Positions 35,213 to 43,989 of a stretch of DNA of 64,000 nucleotides are shown piece by piece. Numbering within the stretch: position 1 is the first letter of the stretch; every line of letters begins with the position of its first letter. The notes below the pieces were generated by a model, which made no database searches, was not told the DNA's origin, and saw nothing but the letters and a program-made list of their open reading frames with translations. The translations under genes and the position numbers were made by a program. The DNA is from Ruegeria spongiae (lineage in GTDB: Bacteria; Pseudomonadota; Alphaproteobacteria; Rhodobacterales; Rhodobacteraceae): positions 62,001 to 126,000 of the forward strand of contig NZ_JAMFMB010000012.1 in the NCBI RefSeq assembly GCF_023502395.1. Direction: 5' to 3'.

Positions 35213-38200
35213 GGCCCTGCCTCCAGCCCGGCGCGGATCGAGTTGCGGCGCGTGTCCCACAGCCCGGCCTCGAACAGGGCGCGGAACCTGTCCTGCATGG
35301 CCAGATGCGCCTTTGGGTTGGTCTCTTGCAAAAAGGCATCCACCTCGGCGTTGCCCAGCGTGGCATCGTGATAGAGATCGAAAAGATGTGGCGCGACCGT
35401 GCCCGACAGGTGCGCGAAAGATGCCATATGATCCAGCGTCGCCGCGATTTCGGCCGCCCCACGAAAGCCGTGCCGCTGCATCCCGGCGATCCAGCCCGGA
35501 TTGGCGGCGCGGGCATGAACAACACGGCTGATTTCCTCCGGCAGGGTGCGGGCGCGGGGTTTCTCAGGATTGGTATTGTCGAGGTGATAAAGCCGGGCGG
35601 TGCCACCGGTCACCTTCTTGGCGGCGGCGAACCCCGCTTCATGGGTGGCATAGTCATTGGCCAGCAGCAGGTCGGTTTCAGTCAGGTCCTGCAAGTGGAC
35701 GAAACTGTCCGCGTTGGTGACGCGCTGGGTGATCCCTTCGACATCGCGTGCGATATGTTCGCCTTCAAGCGCAAAGGAACTGGCGTCCAGCCAAGCCTCG
35801 CCCGCCTGCGTGCGGGCCTCGTCGGTATAGGTTTCCGACAGATGCGTCATGTTCAACCCGTAACTGCCCGGGGCCGGGCCATAGACCCGCACGGCAGGGG
35901 CATGGCCGGCATAAGGGTTCCAATCCGGCGCTTCATCCCGTTCGGACAGTGCCCGAACCGCTTGACCATAAAGCGCGGACAGCGTCGGGAACACATCGCG
36001 GAACAGACCCGAGACGCGCAGGGTCACGTCCAGACGCGGGCGGTCCAGATCGGTGATTGGCAGCACTTCGATGCCCGAAACCCGCTCGGACCCGGCATCC
36101 CAGATCGGCTTTACCCCCAGCAGATGCAGCGCCATGGCGAATTCCTCGCCTGCGGTGCGCATGGTGGCCGAACCCCACAGGTCAACGATCAGCCCCTTGG
36201 GATAGTCGCCCTCTTCCTGCAGATGCCGCCGCACCAGTTCTTCGGCCAGCTTCACGCCTTGGGCATAGGCTGCCCGTGTCGGCACCGAACGGGGGTCGGT
36301 GGTGTAAAGGTTGCGCCCGGTGGGCAGCACGTCGTCGCGGCCCCGATAAGGCGAGCCCGAGGGACCAGCCTCGATCCGTCTGCCCGCGAGCGCATCCAGC
36401 AGCCCCTGACGTTCGGCGTGCGCCGACTGTGCGGCATCGAAGGGGCCTGCCACTTCGGGCACACGGCCAAAGATGTGCAGCCCGTCGCCGAACTGGCTTT
36501 CCTTGATGTCACAGACAAAGCGGTCGATGCGGGTGATGGCCTCGGCACTGCAGGTGGCCTGATCAAGGCCCAGATCGTTTTCCAGCCCGATCGCCTGCGC
36601 CTCGTCGCGGATATCACCCTGCAGCCGGTCGCGGCGTCTGGGGTCCAGCCCGTCGGCGTTCGAGAACTCGTCGAGCAGCGATTCCAGCCGCACCATCCGG
36701 TCCGGCGTGTCGCTTGTGCGCATGGGCGGCGGGATATGGCCCAAAGTGACGGCCCCGATCCGGCGTTTGGCCTGCGCGGCCTCGCCCGGGTCGTTGACAA
36801 TGAAAGGGTAGATCACTGGCAGATCACGGATCAGCGCTTCGGGCCAGCAATCGGCAGAGAGCGCGACGGATTTGCCCGGCAGCCATTCCAGCGTGCCGTG
36901 CGCGCCGATATGGATCAGCGCATCCACGCCCACGGCTTTGCGCAGCCACAGGTAGAAGGCCACATAGCTGTGGCGCGGGGTGCGTGACAGGTCGTGATAG
37001 TCGTCATCACGCAGCTCAGGCATGCCGCGTTCGGGTTGAAGGGCAACCAAGGCCTTGCCGCGTCGCAGGGCGGTGAAGTGGAAGGTGCCATCCTTAACCA
37101 CGGGGTCATTCTCGGGGGTGCCCCAGACCGTTTGCAGGTCGTCGCGCAGTTGTTGCGGCAGGTCCAAAAGAGCGGTCAGATAGTCCTGCAGAGGCCATGA
37201 AATCCGCGCATCCAGCAGTGTGTCGGCAATCGGCTCAGCCGGTGCGGTGTCATAGCCTTCGGTTTGCAGATCCGACAACATCGCCTCAGCCGAGGCCAGC
37301 GCGTCCAGACCCACCGCATGAGCCATCTGCCAGTCCTTGCCGGGATAGGTCGACAACACCAGCGCCGGGGCCTGATCCGCCTTGGGCGTGGTCTGCAGGT
37401 TCAGCCAGCCGGAGACCCGATCGATGATGGATTCGATGCGTTCGGGCTCGGCCCGGTGGGCGAAGCGGGAGTATTCAAGATGCGGGTCGCGCTTGCCCGG
37501 TTCCTTGAACGAAGCAATGCCCGCAGTGATGCGGCCATCAACTTCGGGCAATACCACATGCATGGCGAGGTCGGCGGGGGACAGCCCGCGTTCCGCCTCG
37601 GCCCAGGCCTTGCGGCGTGCGGTGGACAAAGCGACCTGGAACACCGGCACATTGGCAGCGTCCAGCGGCGAGGTGCCCGAGGCACCTTTGCCCGAAAAGG
37701 ACGTGGCGTTGATGATGGCCGAGGGGGCCAGCGCCACAACCTGCTCGCGCAGCCAATCGGCCGAAGTGGGTGCTTTGAGGGAGGGGGCAAACAGGCCGAC
37801 CGCTTGGAACCCTCGGGCGCGCAGGCGGTGGATCAGTGCCGCGACAGGCGCAGTGTCGGCCGAGGTCAGGTAGGCACGATAGAAACTCACCAGAATACGT
37901 TTCGCGTCGCCGATAAAAGCCTGATCAACCGGGATCACACCGCGATCAGGGCACCAGGCTCCGCATTCCGGGATCGTCTTGGCCCCCATCACCGGCCCGG
38001 CATAAAGCCCCGCCGCCAATGCCATCTGGGCCAGGGCGGCTTGCGCCGCAACCTCGCCGCCGGTGTCGCACAGATGCGCCAGCCGCCGCAGGGTCGAGAC
38101 GGGCAGGGTGGAATACTCATCCAGCCGCGTATCCTTGCGCCCATCCGCAGGCAGCACCGCCAGGGCGATGCCTTTGGCCTGCGCCAGCGACAGAACCTGC

Positions 38201-38502
38201 TGCAGCCCGTAAGGCCAATACGGCACCCCCCCGATCAGGCGGATCAGGATGCCCTTGGCCCCCTCCAGCGTCTGTTCGACATAGGTATCGACCGACAGAG
38301 GATGCTTCAGCGCCGTCAGATTGGCCAGCCGCAGGGTTGGCATCCGCCCCTCGGATCCGCCACCGCGATGCCAGCCCGCCGCAAAAGCGCCAAGGTCGCT
38401 GTCCGAGAACGACAGCACCACCAGATCCGCCGGGCTCTGGCCCAGATCGGTCGGGGTCTCGGTTTCCTCGAGCCCGTGGCTTTCGCGGAAGACGACGTGC
38501 AT
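35209..38502 (-). CDS. cobN: Cobaltochelatase subunit CobN
   Basis: A 1097-residue large subunit of the ATP-dependent aerobic cobaltochelatase, homologous to magnesium chelatase BchH/ChlH. It binds hydrogenobyrinic acid a,c-diamide and inserts Co2+ together with CobS and CobT, which are not in this window. Family marks include IHIGAHGTLEWLPGKSVAL, VDLWGSATMRTAGEEFAMAL-like text, and the C-terminal RNPGWIAGMQRHGFRGAAEI-like text. It is somewhat shorter than the well-studied Pseudomonas enzyme (about 1275). Nine bases follow cobW before it starts. Confidence 0.95.
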   Translation of the reverse strand: MHVVFRESHGLEETETPTDLGQSPADLVVLSFSDSDLGAFAAGWHRGGGSEGRMPTLRLANLTALKHPLSVDTYVEQTLEGAKGILIRLIGGVPYWPYGLQQVLSLAQAKGIALAVLPADGRKDTRLDEYSTLPVSTLRRLAHLCDTGGEVAAQAALAQMALAAGLYAGPVMGAKTIPECGAWCPDRGVIPVDQAFIGDAKRILVSFYRAYLTSADTAPVAALIHRLRARGFQAVGLFAPSLKAPTSADWLREQVVALAPSAIINATSFSGKGASGTSPLDAANVPVFQVALSTARRKAWAEAERGLSPADLAMHVVLPEVDGRITAGIASFKEPGKRDPHLEYSRFAHRAEPERIESIIDRVSGWLNLQTTPKADQAPALVLSTYPGKDWQMAHAVGLDALASAEAMLSDLQTEGYDTAPAEPIADTLLDARISWPLQDYLTALLDLPQQLRDDLQTVWGTPENDPVVKDGTFHFTALRRGKALVALQPERGMPELRDDDYHDLSRTPRHSYVAFYLWLRKAVGVDALIHIGAHGTLEWLPGKSVALSADCWPEALIRDLPVIYPFIVNDPGEAAQAKRRIGAVTLGHIPPPMRTSDTPDRMVRLESLLDEFSNADGLDPRRRDRLQGDIRDEAQAIGLENDLGLDQATCSAEAITRIDRFVCDIKESQFGDGLHIFGRVPEVAGPFDAAQSAHAERQGLLDALAGRRIEAGPSGSPYRGRDDVLPTGRNLYTTDPRSVPTRAAYAQGVKLAEELVRRHLQEEGDYPKGLIVDLWGSATMRTAGEEFAMALHLLGVKPIWDAGSERVSGIEVLPITDLDRPRLDVTLRVSGLFRDVFPTLSALYGQAVRALSERDEAPDWNPYAGHAPAVRVYGPAPGSYGLNMTHLSETYTDEARTQAGEAWLDASSFALEGEHIARDVEGITQRVTNADSFVHLQDLTETDLLLANDYATHEAGFAAAKKVTGGTARLYHLDNTNPEKPRARTLPEEISRVVHARAANPGWIAGMQRHGFRGAAEIAATLDHMASFAHLSGTVAPHLFDLYHDATLGNAEVDAFLQETNPKAHLAMQDRFRALFEAGLWDTRRNSIRAGLEAGP

Positions 38503-38511
38503 CGCGGGTCC

Positions 38512-39567
38512 TTACTCGGCAGGCTCGGCGACGCCCACGAGGATATCGCGGATCGCAGCCTCGTTGATGTCGTCATGTTCGGCGATGACCACCAGCCGCG
38601 AGCGGCGCGCTTCATCGGGTTTCCACGGGCGGTCGTACTGATGGCGCACCCGCGCGCCAACGGCCTGGACCAGCAGGCGCATCGGTTTGCCTGCCACGGC
38701 GGCATAGCCTTTGACACGCAGGATGTTCAGCTCTTTGGCCAGACGTTCGATATTGGCGACCAGTTGGGTCGGATCGCTCTGTTCCGGCAGTTCGACGATG
38801 ATGCTTTCGAAATCGTCATGCTCGTGATCGTCATGGCCGTCGTGATGGCTGGGACGCGCGTCCATGTCATCCTCGGCTGCGGCTTCAAGGCCCAGCACGA
38901 CGCGCACGTCCACGGCACCTTCGGCAACCTCGACCACGGGCAGTGGGCGCGGGGCCTCGGCTGCGATGATCTCGCGGGCTTTGGCAACACCTTCGGGGCC
39001 GGCCAGATCGGGCTTGGTCAGCAGGATGATGTCGGCGCAGGAAATCTGATCTTCGAACACCTCCGACAGAGGCGTTTCATGATCAATCGAATCGTCGGCC
39101 AGGCGCTGGGCGTCGACCGCTTCGACATTGGGGGCGAAACGACCGGCCGCGACGGCCTCGGCATCGGCCAGCGCGATCACGCCATCGACAGTGATTTTCG
39201 AGCGGATATCGGGCCAGTCGAACGCCTTGAGCAGCGGTTTCGGCAGCGCCAGCCCGGAGGTTTCGATCAGGATGTGATCGGGGCGCGGCTCCAGCGCCAT
39301 CAGCGCCTCGATCGTGGGGATGAAATCATCGGCCACGGTGCAGCAGATGCAGCCATTGGCCAGTTCCATGATGTTTTCCGCCGGGCAGTCGGGGATGGCA
39401 CAGGATTTCAGGATGTCGCCATCGACGCCCACATCGCCGAACTCGTTAACCACAACGGCCAGTCGCTTGCCCTGCGGGTTCTGCATCAGATGGCGAACCA
39501 AAGTGGTCTTGCCCGAGCCCAGAAAGCCGGTGATGACGGTGACGGGTAGTTTTTCGAGGGTGCTCAT
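38512..39567 (-). CDS. cobW: CobW GTPase, cobalt metallochaperone
   Basis: A 351-residue G3E P-loop GTPase thought to deliver Co2+ to the CobNST chelatase. P-loop GFLGSGKTT at about 14-22. The metal-binding CxCC motif is in NGCICCTVADDF. Near residue 245 there is a His/Asp-rich loop (SHHDGHDDHEHDDFE) common in metal-handling members. The C-terminal CobW domain ends with the ADDITION-type helices. It sits between DUF1636 and cobN with almost no spacing. Confidence 0.94.
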   Translation of the reverse strand: MSTLEKLPVTVITGFLGSGKTTLVRHLMQNPQGKRLAVVVNEFGDVGVDGDILKSCAIPDCPAENIMELANGCICCTVADDFIPTIEALMALEPRPDHILIETSGLALPKPLLKAFDWPDIRSKITVDGVIALADAEAVAAGRFAPNVEAVDAQRLADDSIDHETPLSEVFEDQISCADIILLTKPDLAGPEGVAKAREIIAAEAPRPLPVVEVAEGAVDVRVVLGLEAAAEDDMDARPSHHDGHDDHEHDDFESIIVELPEQSDPTQLVANIERLAKELNILRVKGYAAVAGKPMRLLVQAVGARVRHQYDRPWKPDEARRSRLVVIAEHDDINEAAIRDILVGVAEPAE

Positions 39568-39569
39568 TC

Positions 39570-39944
39570 TCAGGCTCCAATCGGGGGAATACGGGCGGCG
39601 CAGTTCTTGCGGAAATGGACGGGACGCTCGCGCCAGGGCACCAGCCCGTCAGCGGTCGCGTGATATTTGGTGACGCCGTCGACGATCACGTCCACGTCGG
39701 CAGCCTCGTTGAGGTTTTCATACACGAAGGTCCAGCGCGACGGGCCGCCGCGCAGCACGATAGAGCAGCCCTGGTCGCAGTTTGACAGGCATTCCACCGG
39801 TTTCAGTTGCACGCCTTCGGGCAGCTCGACCTCGGTCAGCGCGTCATGCAGCAACCTGCCGGGACGCTGGGCGTCATCCTCGATGGCCAGGCCACGGCGG
39901 CATGTGGTGCAGACCAGCAATTCCACTGGTGCGGTCTCGGTCAC
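39570..39944 (-). CDS. DUF1636 cysteine-rich ferredoxin-like protein
   Basis: A 124-residue protein with cysteine groups CTTC (N-terminal) and CLSNCDQGC (central), suiting a thioredoxin-like [2Fe-2S] or metal-binding fold. DUF1636 genes recur next to cobW/cobN in alphaproteobacteria; function is not known to me. Translation seems to begin at a GTG (complement of 39942-39944) with a G-rich ribosome site that can be masked by a hairpin. It is the first gene behind the upstream riboswitch. Confidence 0.85.
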   Translation of the reverse strand: MTETAPVELLVCTTCRRGLAIEDDAQRPGRLLHDALTEVELPEGVQLKPVECLSNCDQGCSIVLRGGPSRWTFVYENLNEAADVDVIVDGVTKYHATADGLVPWRERPVHFRKNCAARIPPIGA

Positions 39945-39950
39945 GTCTCA

Positions 39951-39971
39951 TCCCCCCTCGGGTTGCGGGGG
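39951..39971 (-). promoter_or_regulatory. Hairpin masking the ribosome site of DUF1636 gene
   Basis: On the transcript CCCCC pairs with the GGGGGG of the presumed Shine-Dalgarno, around a loop CGCAACCCGA-type segment, just before the GTG start. This is a likely translational expression platform for the riboswitch lying about 75 bases upstream. Confidence 0.5.
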
Positions 39972-40039
39972 ACGGGGTACATGCGGGCCACGCTGCAAGA
40001 CATGGACCCGTCACCGGCACACCCCGTCCGGTTTCAGTT

Positions 40040-40225
40040 CGGGCGCTGGCAGGTCTCCCGGCTTGCGGATGTCGAGGCCTGTCGGCCCCGGTGGCTGTCC
40101 CGCCTTCCCGGCCAATCAGGCCAGTGGCTTTGGGCACCCTCTCCGGTCACGGTCGCGGGGGCGGCTGTGCTTGGCGGGGCATCCCGCTGGCACATTCCCT
40201 TTTCATCCTCTGTCGAGGACACCAA
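40040..40225 (-). ncRNA. Cobalamin riboswitch upstream of the main cob operon
   Basis: Minus-strand reading gives aptamer elements in order: AAAAGGGAA, TGCC blocks, the core GCCGCCCCCGCGACCGTGAC (a diverged form of GCCCCCGCAACTGTAA), the B12-box AGCCACTGG, GGGAAGGCGGG, and GCCGGGAGACCTGCC at the 3' end. It resembles the 26.7-kb copy but is more diverged in the core (CGACCGTGAC in place of CAACTGTAAT). It should control DUF1636-cobW-cobN and the genes after them. Confidence 0.92.
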
Positions 40226-40232
40226 CGCCCGC

Positions 40233-40262
40233 GACATGCGGCAGGCAGAGCGGTGTTGTCAA
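40233..40262 (-). promoter_or_regulatory. Candidate promoter of the main cob operon
   Basis: On the minus strand a perfect TTGACA (complement of 40257-40262), an 18-base spacer and CATGTC (complement of 40233-40238). The start point would be near 40225, exactly where the riboswitch begins. The -35 is consensus; the -10 is poor. Confidence 0.5.
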
Positions 40263-40382
40263 GCGCTACGCGACAGCCATGGCCCCCAAGGGTGAAAAAG
40301 CGACAGGCCGGGGTCGCACAGCGGCATGACGCGCGCCGATCCCCATGCATGCATGAGCAAAATGCGCGAAGGAGAAGGCGGC

Positions 40383-41342
40383 ATGAAAGTAGGGTTCATC
40401 GGATTGGGGAATGTGGGCGGCAAGCTGTCGGGGTCGTTGCTGCGCAACGGCGCCGATCTGACCGTGCATGATCTGGACGACGATCTGGTCGATGCATTTG
40501 TTGCGCGTGGGACAAAACGGGGTGAGAGCCCGGCGCAGCTGATGCGTGATTGTGACGCGGTCATTACCTGCCTGCCATCCCCCGCCGCCTCGGATGCGGT
40601 GATGCAGCAGATGCTGCCCGAGATCGCGACCGGCAAGATCTGGATGGAGATGTCGACCACGGATGAGGCCGAGGTCAAACGCCTCGGCGCGCTGGTGATC
40701 GCGCGGGGCGGGGCGGCGGTGGATTGCCCGGTTTCAGGCGGCTGTCACCGCGCGGCGACCGGCAATATCTCGATCTTTGCGGGATGCGATCGCGCCACCT
40801 TCGAACGGATAGCACCGTTTCTCAAGACCATGGGTCGGCGTATCCTGCATACCGGTGAGTTGGGCTCTGCCTCGGTGCTGAAAGTGATCACCAACTATCT
40901 GGCCACCGCCAATCTGGTGACTTGCTGCGAGGCGCTGGTGACGGCAAAGGCCGCCGGCATGGACCTGAATACCGCCTATGAGGCGATTGCGATCTCGTCG
41001 GGGACGTCTTTTGTACATGAAACCGAAAGCCAGGTGATCCTGAACGGCTCGCGTGACATTTCCTTCACCATGGATCTGGTGAAGAAGGATATCGGGCTGT
41101 TCCAGGACGTGGCCGACCGCGCCGGTGTGCCGCTCGAGGTTAACCCGCTTCTGTTGGCTATCATTGACGACGGCATCACCCGTTTCGGCGCGCGCGAATT
41201 GTCCCCCAACATCATCAGGCGGCTGGAAGAGGCCACAGGCCTCGACATCCGCGCCCCTGGCTTTCCTGCCGAAATGGCAGATGATGAGCCTGAGGAGCCG
41301 GGGTATGAAGTGCAGCCAAAAGGAGCCGCCGCGCCGGTCTGA
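40383..41342 (+). CDS. NAD(P)-dependent beta-hydroxyacid dehydrogenase
   Basis: A 319-residue 3-hydroxyisobutyrate dehydrogenase-like enzyme. The N-terminal Rossmann motif is VGFIGLGNVGGKLSGSLL; the substrate motif DCPVSGG is at about 120. The catalytic Lys is in SASVLKVITNYL (about 171). It has a helical C-terminal domain and a charged tail longer than usual. ATG 40383 has GGAG upstream (GAAGGAGAAGG); the in-frame ATG at 40326 lacks one. The substrate (hydroxyisobutyrate, tartronate semialdehyde or other) is not clear. Confidence 0.87.
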   Translation: MKVGFIGLGNVGGKLSGSLLRNGADLTVHDLDDDLVDAFVARGTKRGESPAQLMRDCDAVITCLPSPAASDAVMQQMLPEIATGKIWMEMSTTDEAEVKRLGALVIARGGAAVDCPVSGGCHRAATGNISIFAGCDRATFERIAPFLKTMGRRILHTGELGSASVLKVITNYLATANLVTCCEALVTAKAAGMDLNTAYEAIAISSGTSFVHETESQVILNGSRDISFTMDLVKKDIGLFQDVADRAGVPLEVNPLLLAIIDDGITRFGARELSPNIIRRLEEATGLDIRAPGFPAEMADDEPEEPGYEVQPKGAAAPV

Positions 41343-41460
41343 TCGTCGACATGACAGGACGTTCCGGTCAACGCGACCTTTTAATGCCGATCATTCCATG
41401 CGCCAGCATGCGGTAGCTGAGAGGTAGGGTGTTCGCGACAAGGCATTGGTTGCGGGGCTT

Positions 41461-41620
41461 TGAGCCTCCGCAACTGAACTGTTGCATCGCCATGTTTAGA
41501 AACGGAGGACCAACAATGGCAAACAAGCGACCGATGCCGAAAGAGATTATCTTTAGGATCAAAGACGGTCTGTGCATGAATGAGCCGGTGACGGGAAGGC
41601 GCGGTGCCGCCTTCATAGCC
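41461..41620 (+). mobile_element. Remnant of an IS3-family element, left end and start of orfA
   Basis: The segment starts TGAGCCTCCGCAACTGAAC, like an IS3 terminal repeat. A leader (ATGTTTAGAAACGGAGGACC) follows that aligns with the one at 56184 in the island. The orfA start reads MANKRPMPKEIIFRIKDGL, a decayed version of the IS3 orfA opening (compare MGMKRHKPEEIVTKLRQVE in the island copy). Nothing transposase-like follows and no right end is seen, so it is a scar. Confidence 0.6.
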
Positions 41621-41866
41621 GGCTATCAACGGGGTCGAAAGCGCCCGAGGGGCGTTCACGACAGGCGGAGGCAAACCGGGTCCGGTTGGTTGAACACAAA
41701 CGGGCGCTGGCGGTGTATCTTGTACAAGCGGCGGAATGCGGTTAGCGCATCAGGATCGACGCAAAGTATTTCAAGTAGGGTGCCGGAAGATGGCGGCCCG
41801 GAGGCGGCGCTTTTTGTGAGAGCCCTGCTACATTCTGTTCCAATATCGCGGAATGTTTGGCTGTGT
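41621..41866. other. Intergenic stretch after the IS3 scar
   Basis: The plus-strand frame running from the scar continues to 41938 but has no recognisable content. I see no gene, repeat or RNA here. Confidence 0.3.
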
Positions 41867-42223
41867 TCACTGAAGAGACGCTTGGCTCGCTTTGCCTTTC
41901 CCTTTCTCGCGGGTGAATGTGATTGCGTTACCGTCTAGTGTCACTTTCTGACAGTCGGTTGGAAGCATGTTATCGCCGATTTGAACGTTGCGGCAAAAAT
42001 ACTTGCCCTGCCAGTTCCATGCGCCCTTAATCTTCTGACCTTTGCCGGTTTTTCCGTTTAAAGAACCTGCGCCAATCTTGATGTGGGTTCCGTCACCGTA
42101 AGTGAGTGTTTTTCCGACGACTTTAGAATCAAAGTCCGCCGCGGACTTGATTTGTTTCTCAGCAGCCATGGCTGATCCAGAGAACGCCAGCATGACGGCG
42201 GATACCGTGAACAGGGTTTTCAT
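41867..42223 (-). CDS. Small secreted protein of unknown function
   Basis: A 118-residue protein starting at the ATG complement of 42221-42223, with a Sec signal peptide (about 1-21, ending AMA-AE). The mature part is a small, probably beta-rich domain (KVVGKTLTYGDGTHIKIGAG; YFCRNVQIGDNMLPTDCQKV) with two cysteines that could form a disulfide. It ends in a basic tail. It lies just outside the left boundary of the island. I do not recognise the family. Confidence 0.7.
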   Translation of the reverse strand: MKTLFTVSAVMLAFSGSAMAAEKQIKSAADFDSKVVGKTLTYGDGTHIKIGAGSLNGKTGKGQKIKGAWNWQGKYFCRNVQIGDNMLPTDCQKVTLDGNAITFTREKGKGKASQASLQ

Positions 42224-42399
42224 CGAAATAGCTCCCAACAAAGCACAAAAAAGTAAACACGCGAATGGGTAAATCTTCAGCTTCAACAGGCGTTCAATCA
42301 AGCAAAATTTTGCCCCAGCCAACCTAGGTGATTGATCCCCAGAAAGATGCCGACAGGGTGATGCGAGCGCGGAATTCTGGCTAAGTGCTTGGAATTAAA

Positions 42400-42446
42400 T
42401 GGAGGCGAGTACCGGAATCGAACCGGTGTACACGGATTTGCAATCC
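42400..42446 (-). repeat. attL: 47-bp partial copy of tRNA-Cys
   Basis: Identical over 47 bp to 59218-59264, the 3' half (anticodon loop through CCA) of the tRNA-Cys gene. It has no 5' half, so it is not a working tRNA. It marks the left end of the integrated island. Confidence 0.93.
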
Positions 42447-42836
42447 ACGTTAGGATGCTGTTTTTATTTGATAAATCTGTAAAATGCGCCACTTATCGCC
42501 CACTAAAGATCAATGGTTTAGCAGCAGCACGTAAAAGCGTTACATTGGTTTTTTCAACGCGACGATCTTTGCGCTTGAGAGGCAGCCCCCAGAAAATTTT
42601 CGGAACTGGTATGATCGACCGCTGACCCGTCGCCTCGATATGCAGGTTCAAGCACGCGGGCACGGCTAGCGCGACCTTTATGCCAATTTTCAGGACGAAC
42701 GTGCTGATCTCGTTACACGGCAGAAGGCAGAGCGCGGAGAGCCGCATTCGCGCTGGACGTAGCCTTGCCTATAAATGCTCTCAATACTATTGATCTGACA
42801 ATCGTTTTTGTAGTCGCATTGTAAGGGACATATGGG
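42447..42836. other. Island left-end noncoding region
   Basis: AT-richer than the flanks. An 84-codon minus-strand frame (42493-42747) starts MRLSALCLLPCNEI but has no recognisable domain or good ribosome site; I leave it uncalled. Confidence 0.3.
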
Positions 42837-43370
42837 TTGGCTGAGCAGACTAAGGCAAGAAAAGCGGAGGAACTAAAGCAGCTTGGCCTGTGGTCGGTTG
42901 ATGATCTGACCCATTTGCCGGATGACGAACTCTTGCAACTGCGTGCAGCCGTTGAGGTTCAGATGCGGGCACGCGGTCTGGCGCTGACTGTTGGTGCGGT
43001 CGGTGAGAAGTTGGTCATTGATTTGTTCAATGTGACGCCCGGATGCCCGAACCTGCTTGCGGCACCGACCGGAACGGCTAATATCGATGCGATCTCTCGC
43101 AAGGGCGAGCGATACTCGATCAAGACGGTTTGTAAGGGTAAGAAAACAGGCACAGTCTATCCTGATGCGGATGCGCCGGATAAGCAGCTGTTTGAGTTTA
43201 TCTTGGTGGTGAAGCTAAATGATGATTGGACGCTTGATCGCGTCTATGAGTTTGATTGGGATGGGTTTATTGCCAATCGATCTTGGGATAAGCGGATGAA
43301 CGCATGGTATTTGCCAGCCTCCGCACGTGTTTTGGCCAGGGCCAAAGAATATGGACCAGCACCAGTCTAG
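42837..43370 (+). CDS. Possible PD-(D/E)XK-fold protein
   Basis: A 177-residue protein. The N-terminal helices are charged. From residue 57 it reads GAVGEKLVIDLF, then GTANIDAISRKGERYSIKTV. The Glu of GEK, Asp of NIDAIS and the Ile-Lys of SIKT are spaced as in restriction-endonuclease-like nucleases, with Ser where the second acid usually is. Start is a TTG, since an in-frame stop lies 15 bases upstream, no ATG is available and AAGGGA precedes it. Convergent to vsr in the same island. It may be a nuclease or an inactive relative. Confidence 0.6.
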   Translation: MAEQTKARKAEELKQLGLWSVDDLTHLPDDELLQLRAAVEVQMRARGLALTVGAVGEKLVIDLFNVTPGCPNLLAAPTGTANIDAISRKGERYSIKTVCKGKKTGTVYPDADAPDKQLFEFILVVKLNDDWTLDRVYEFDWDGFIANRSWDKRMNAWYLPASARVLARAKEYGPAPV

Positions 43371-43490
43371 GCGGTCTACGCTGCAAGCTTCATCATCTGG
43401 TCGATATTTCTCATATTTTGCCCGTGTTCATGATCAAAACCGGCCAAGCAATGGTCGTGTCGGTCGGGTGAGTGGATAGATTTGGGGAAG

Positions 43491-43973
43491 TTAAGCTAGT
43501 GGGTTCGTGATAGTGTCCTGATCTGACAAGTTTTTGATTTCGTCACGCTGATGATCGCCTGTTAGAAACGCCGCGCACTTGTCTAGCACAAAATCTAGCG
43601 GCTGTTTGCGCCGCCCGCGAAGTGCACATTCCCAAACGGTCATGACGCGCCATTGGAGATTGACAAGGGCATCGGCATCGCGCTGATCGCGGGCCGCGTT
43701 GGCCTTGATCTTGGCCAGCCAGAAGTCTCGTCTTGTGCTCGGTATTTTGAACAAATGACAATTGTGCCCGTGCCAGAAGCACCCATGAGCGAATATCACT
43801 GCACTGTGCTTTGCGAATACCAAATCTGGTGATCCCGGCAAGCGGGCGACATTCAGGCGATAGCGGAAGCCTCGCGCATGCAGTCCACGCCCCAAAATGC
43901 GTTCAGGTTTTGTGCCACGACTGCGGATGGCCTTCATGTTCTTCTGACGCTGCTCTGGTGTTAGGACATCCAT
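43491..43973 (-). CDS. vsr: Very short patch repair endonuclease
   Basis: A 160-residue Vsr nicks 5' of T in T:G mismatches formed when 5-methylcytosine deaminates. All hallmarks are present: MKAIRSRGTKPE near the N-terminus, LPGSPDLVF (the catalytic Asp), the zinc/active-site region HGCFWHGHNCHLF, and WRVMTVWECAL. Start (complement of 43971-43973) is 16 bp after the DUF2357 stop. Last gene of an operon with a cytosine methyltransferase, matching the usual Vsr partnership. Confidence 0.95.
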   Translation of the reverse strand: MDVLTPEQRQKNMKAIRSRGTKPERILGRGLHARGFRYRLNVARLPGSPDLVFAKHSAVIFAHGCFWHGHNCHLFKIPSTRRDFWLAKIKANAARDQRDADALVNLQWRVMTVWECALRGRRKQPLDFVLDKCAAFLTGDHQRDEIKNLSDQDTITNPLA

Positions 43974-43989
43974 CTTGCTCTGTCCTGGG

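Noticed and set aside
37264-39549. 761-codon plus-strand frame opposite cobN and cobW
   Set aside because: It is antisense to two certain genes with the same shadow composition.
42400-42446. A second tRNA-Cys gene
   Set aside because: Only the 3' half is present; the 5' acceptor, D arm and half of the anticodon stem are missing.
42389-42625. Plus-strand frame crossing attL (EYRNRTGVHGFAI)
   Set aside because: This reading is the well-known false peptide from antisense tRNA sequence.
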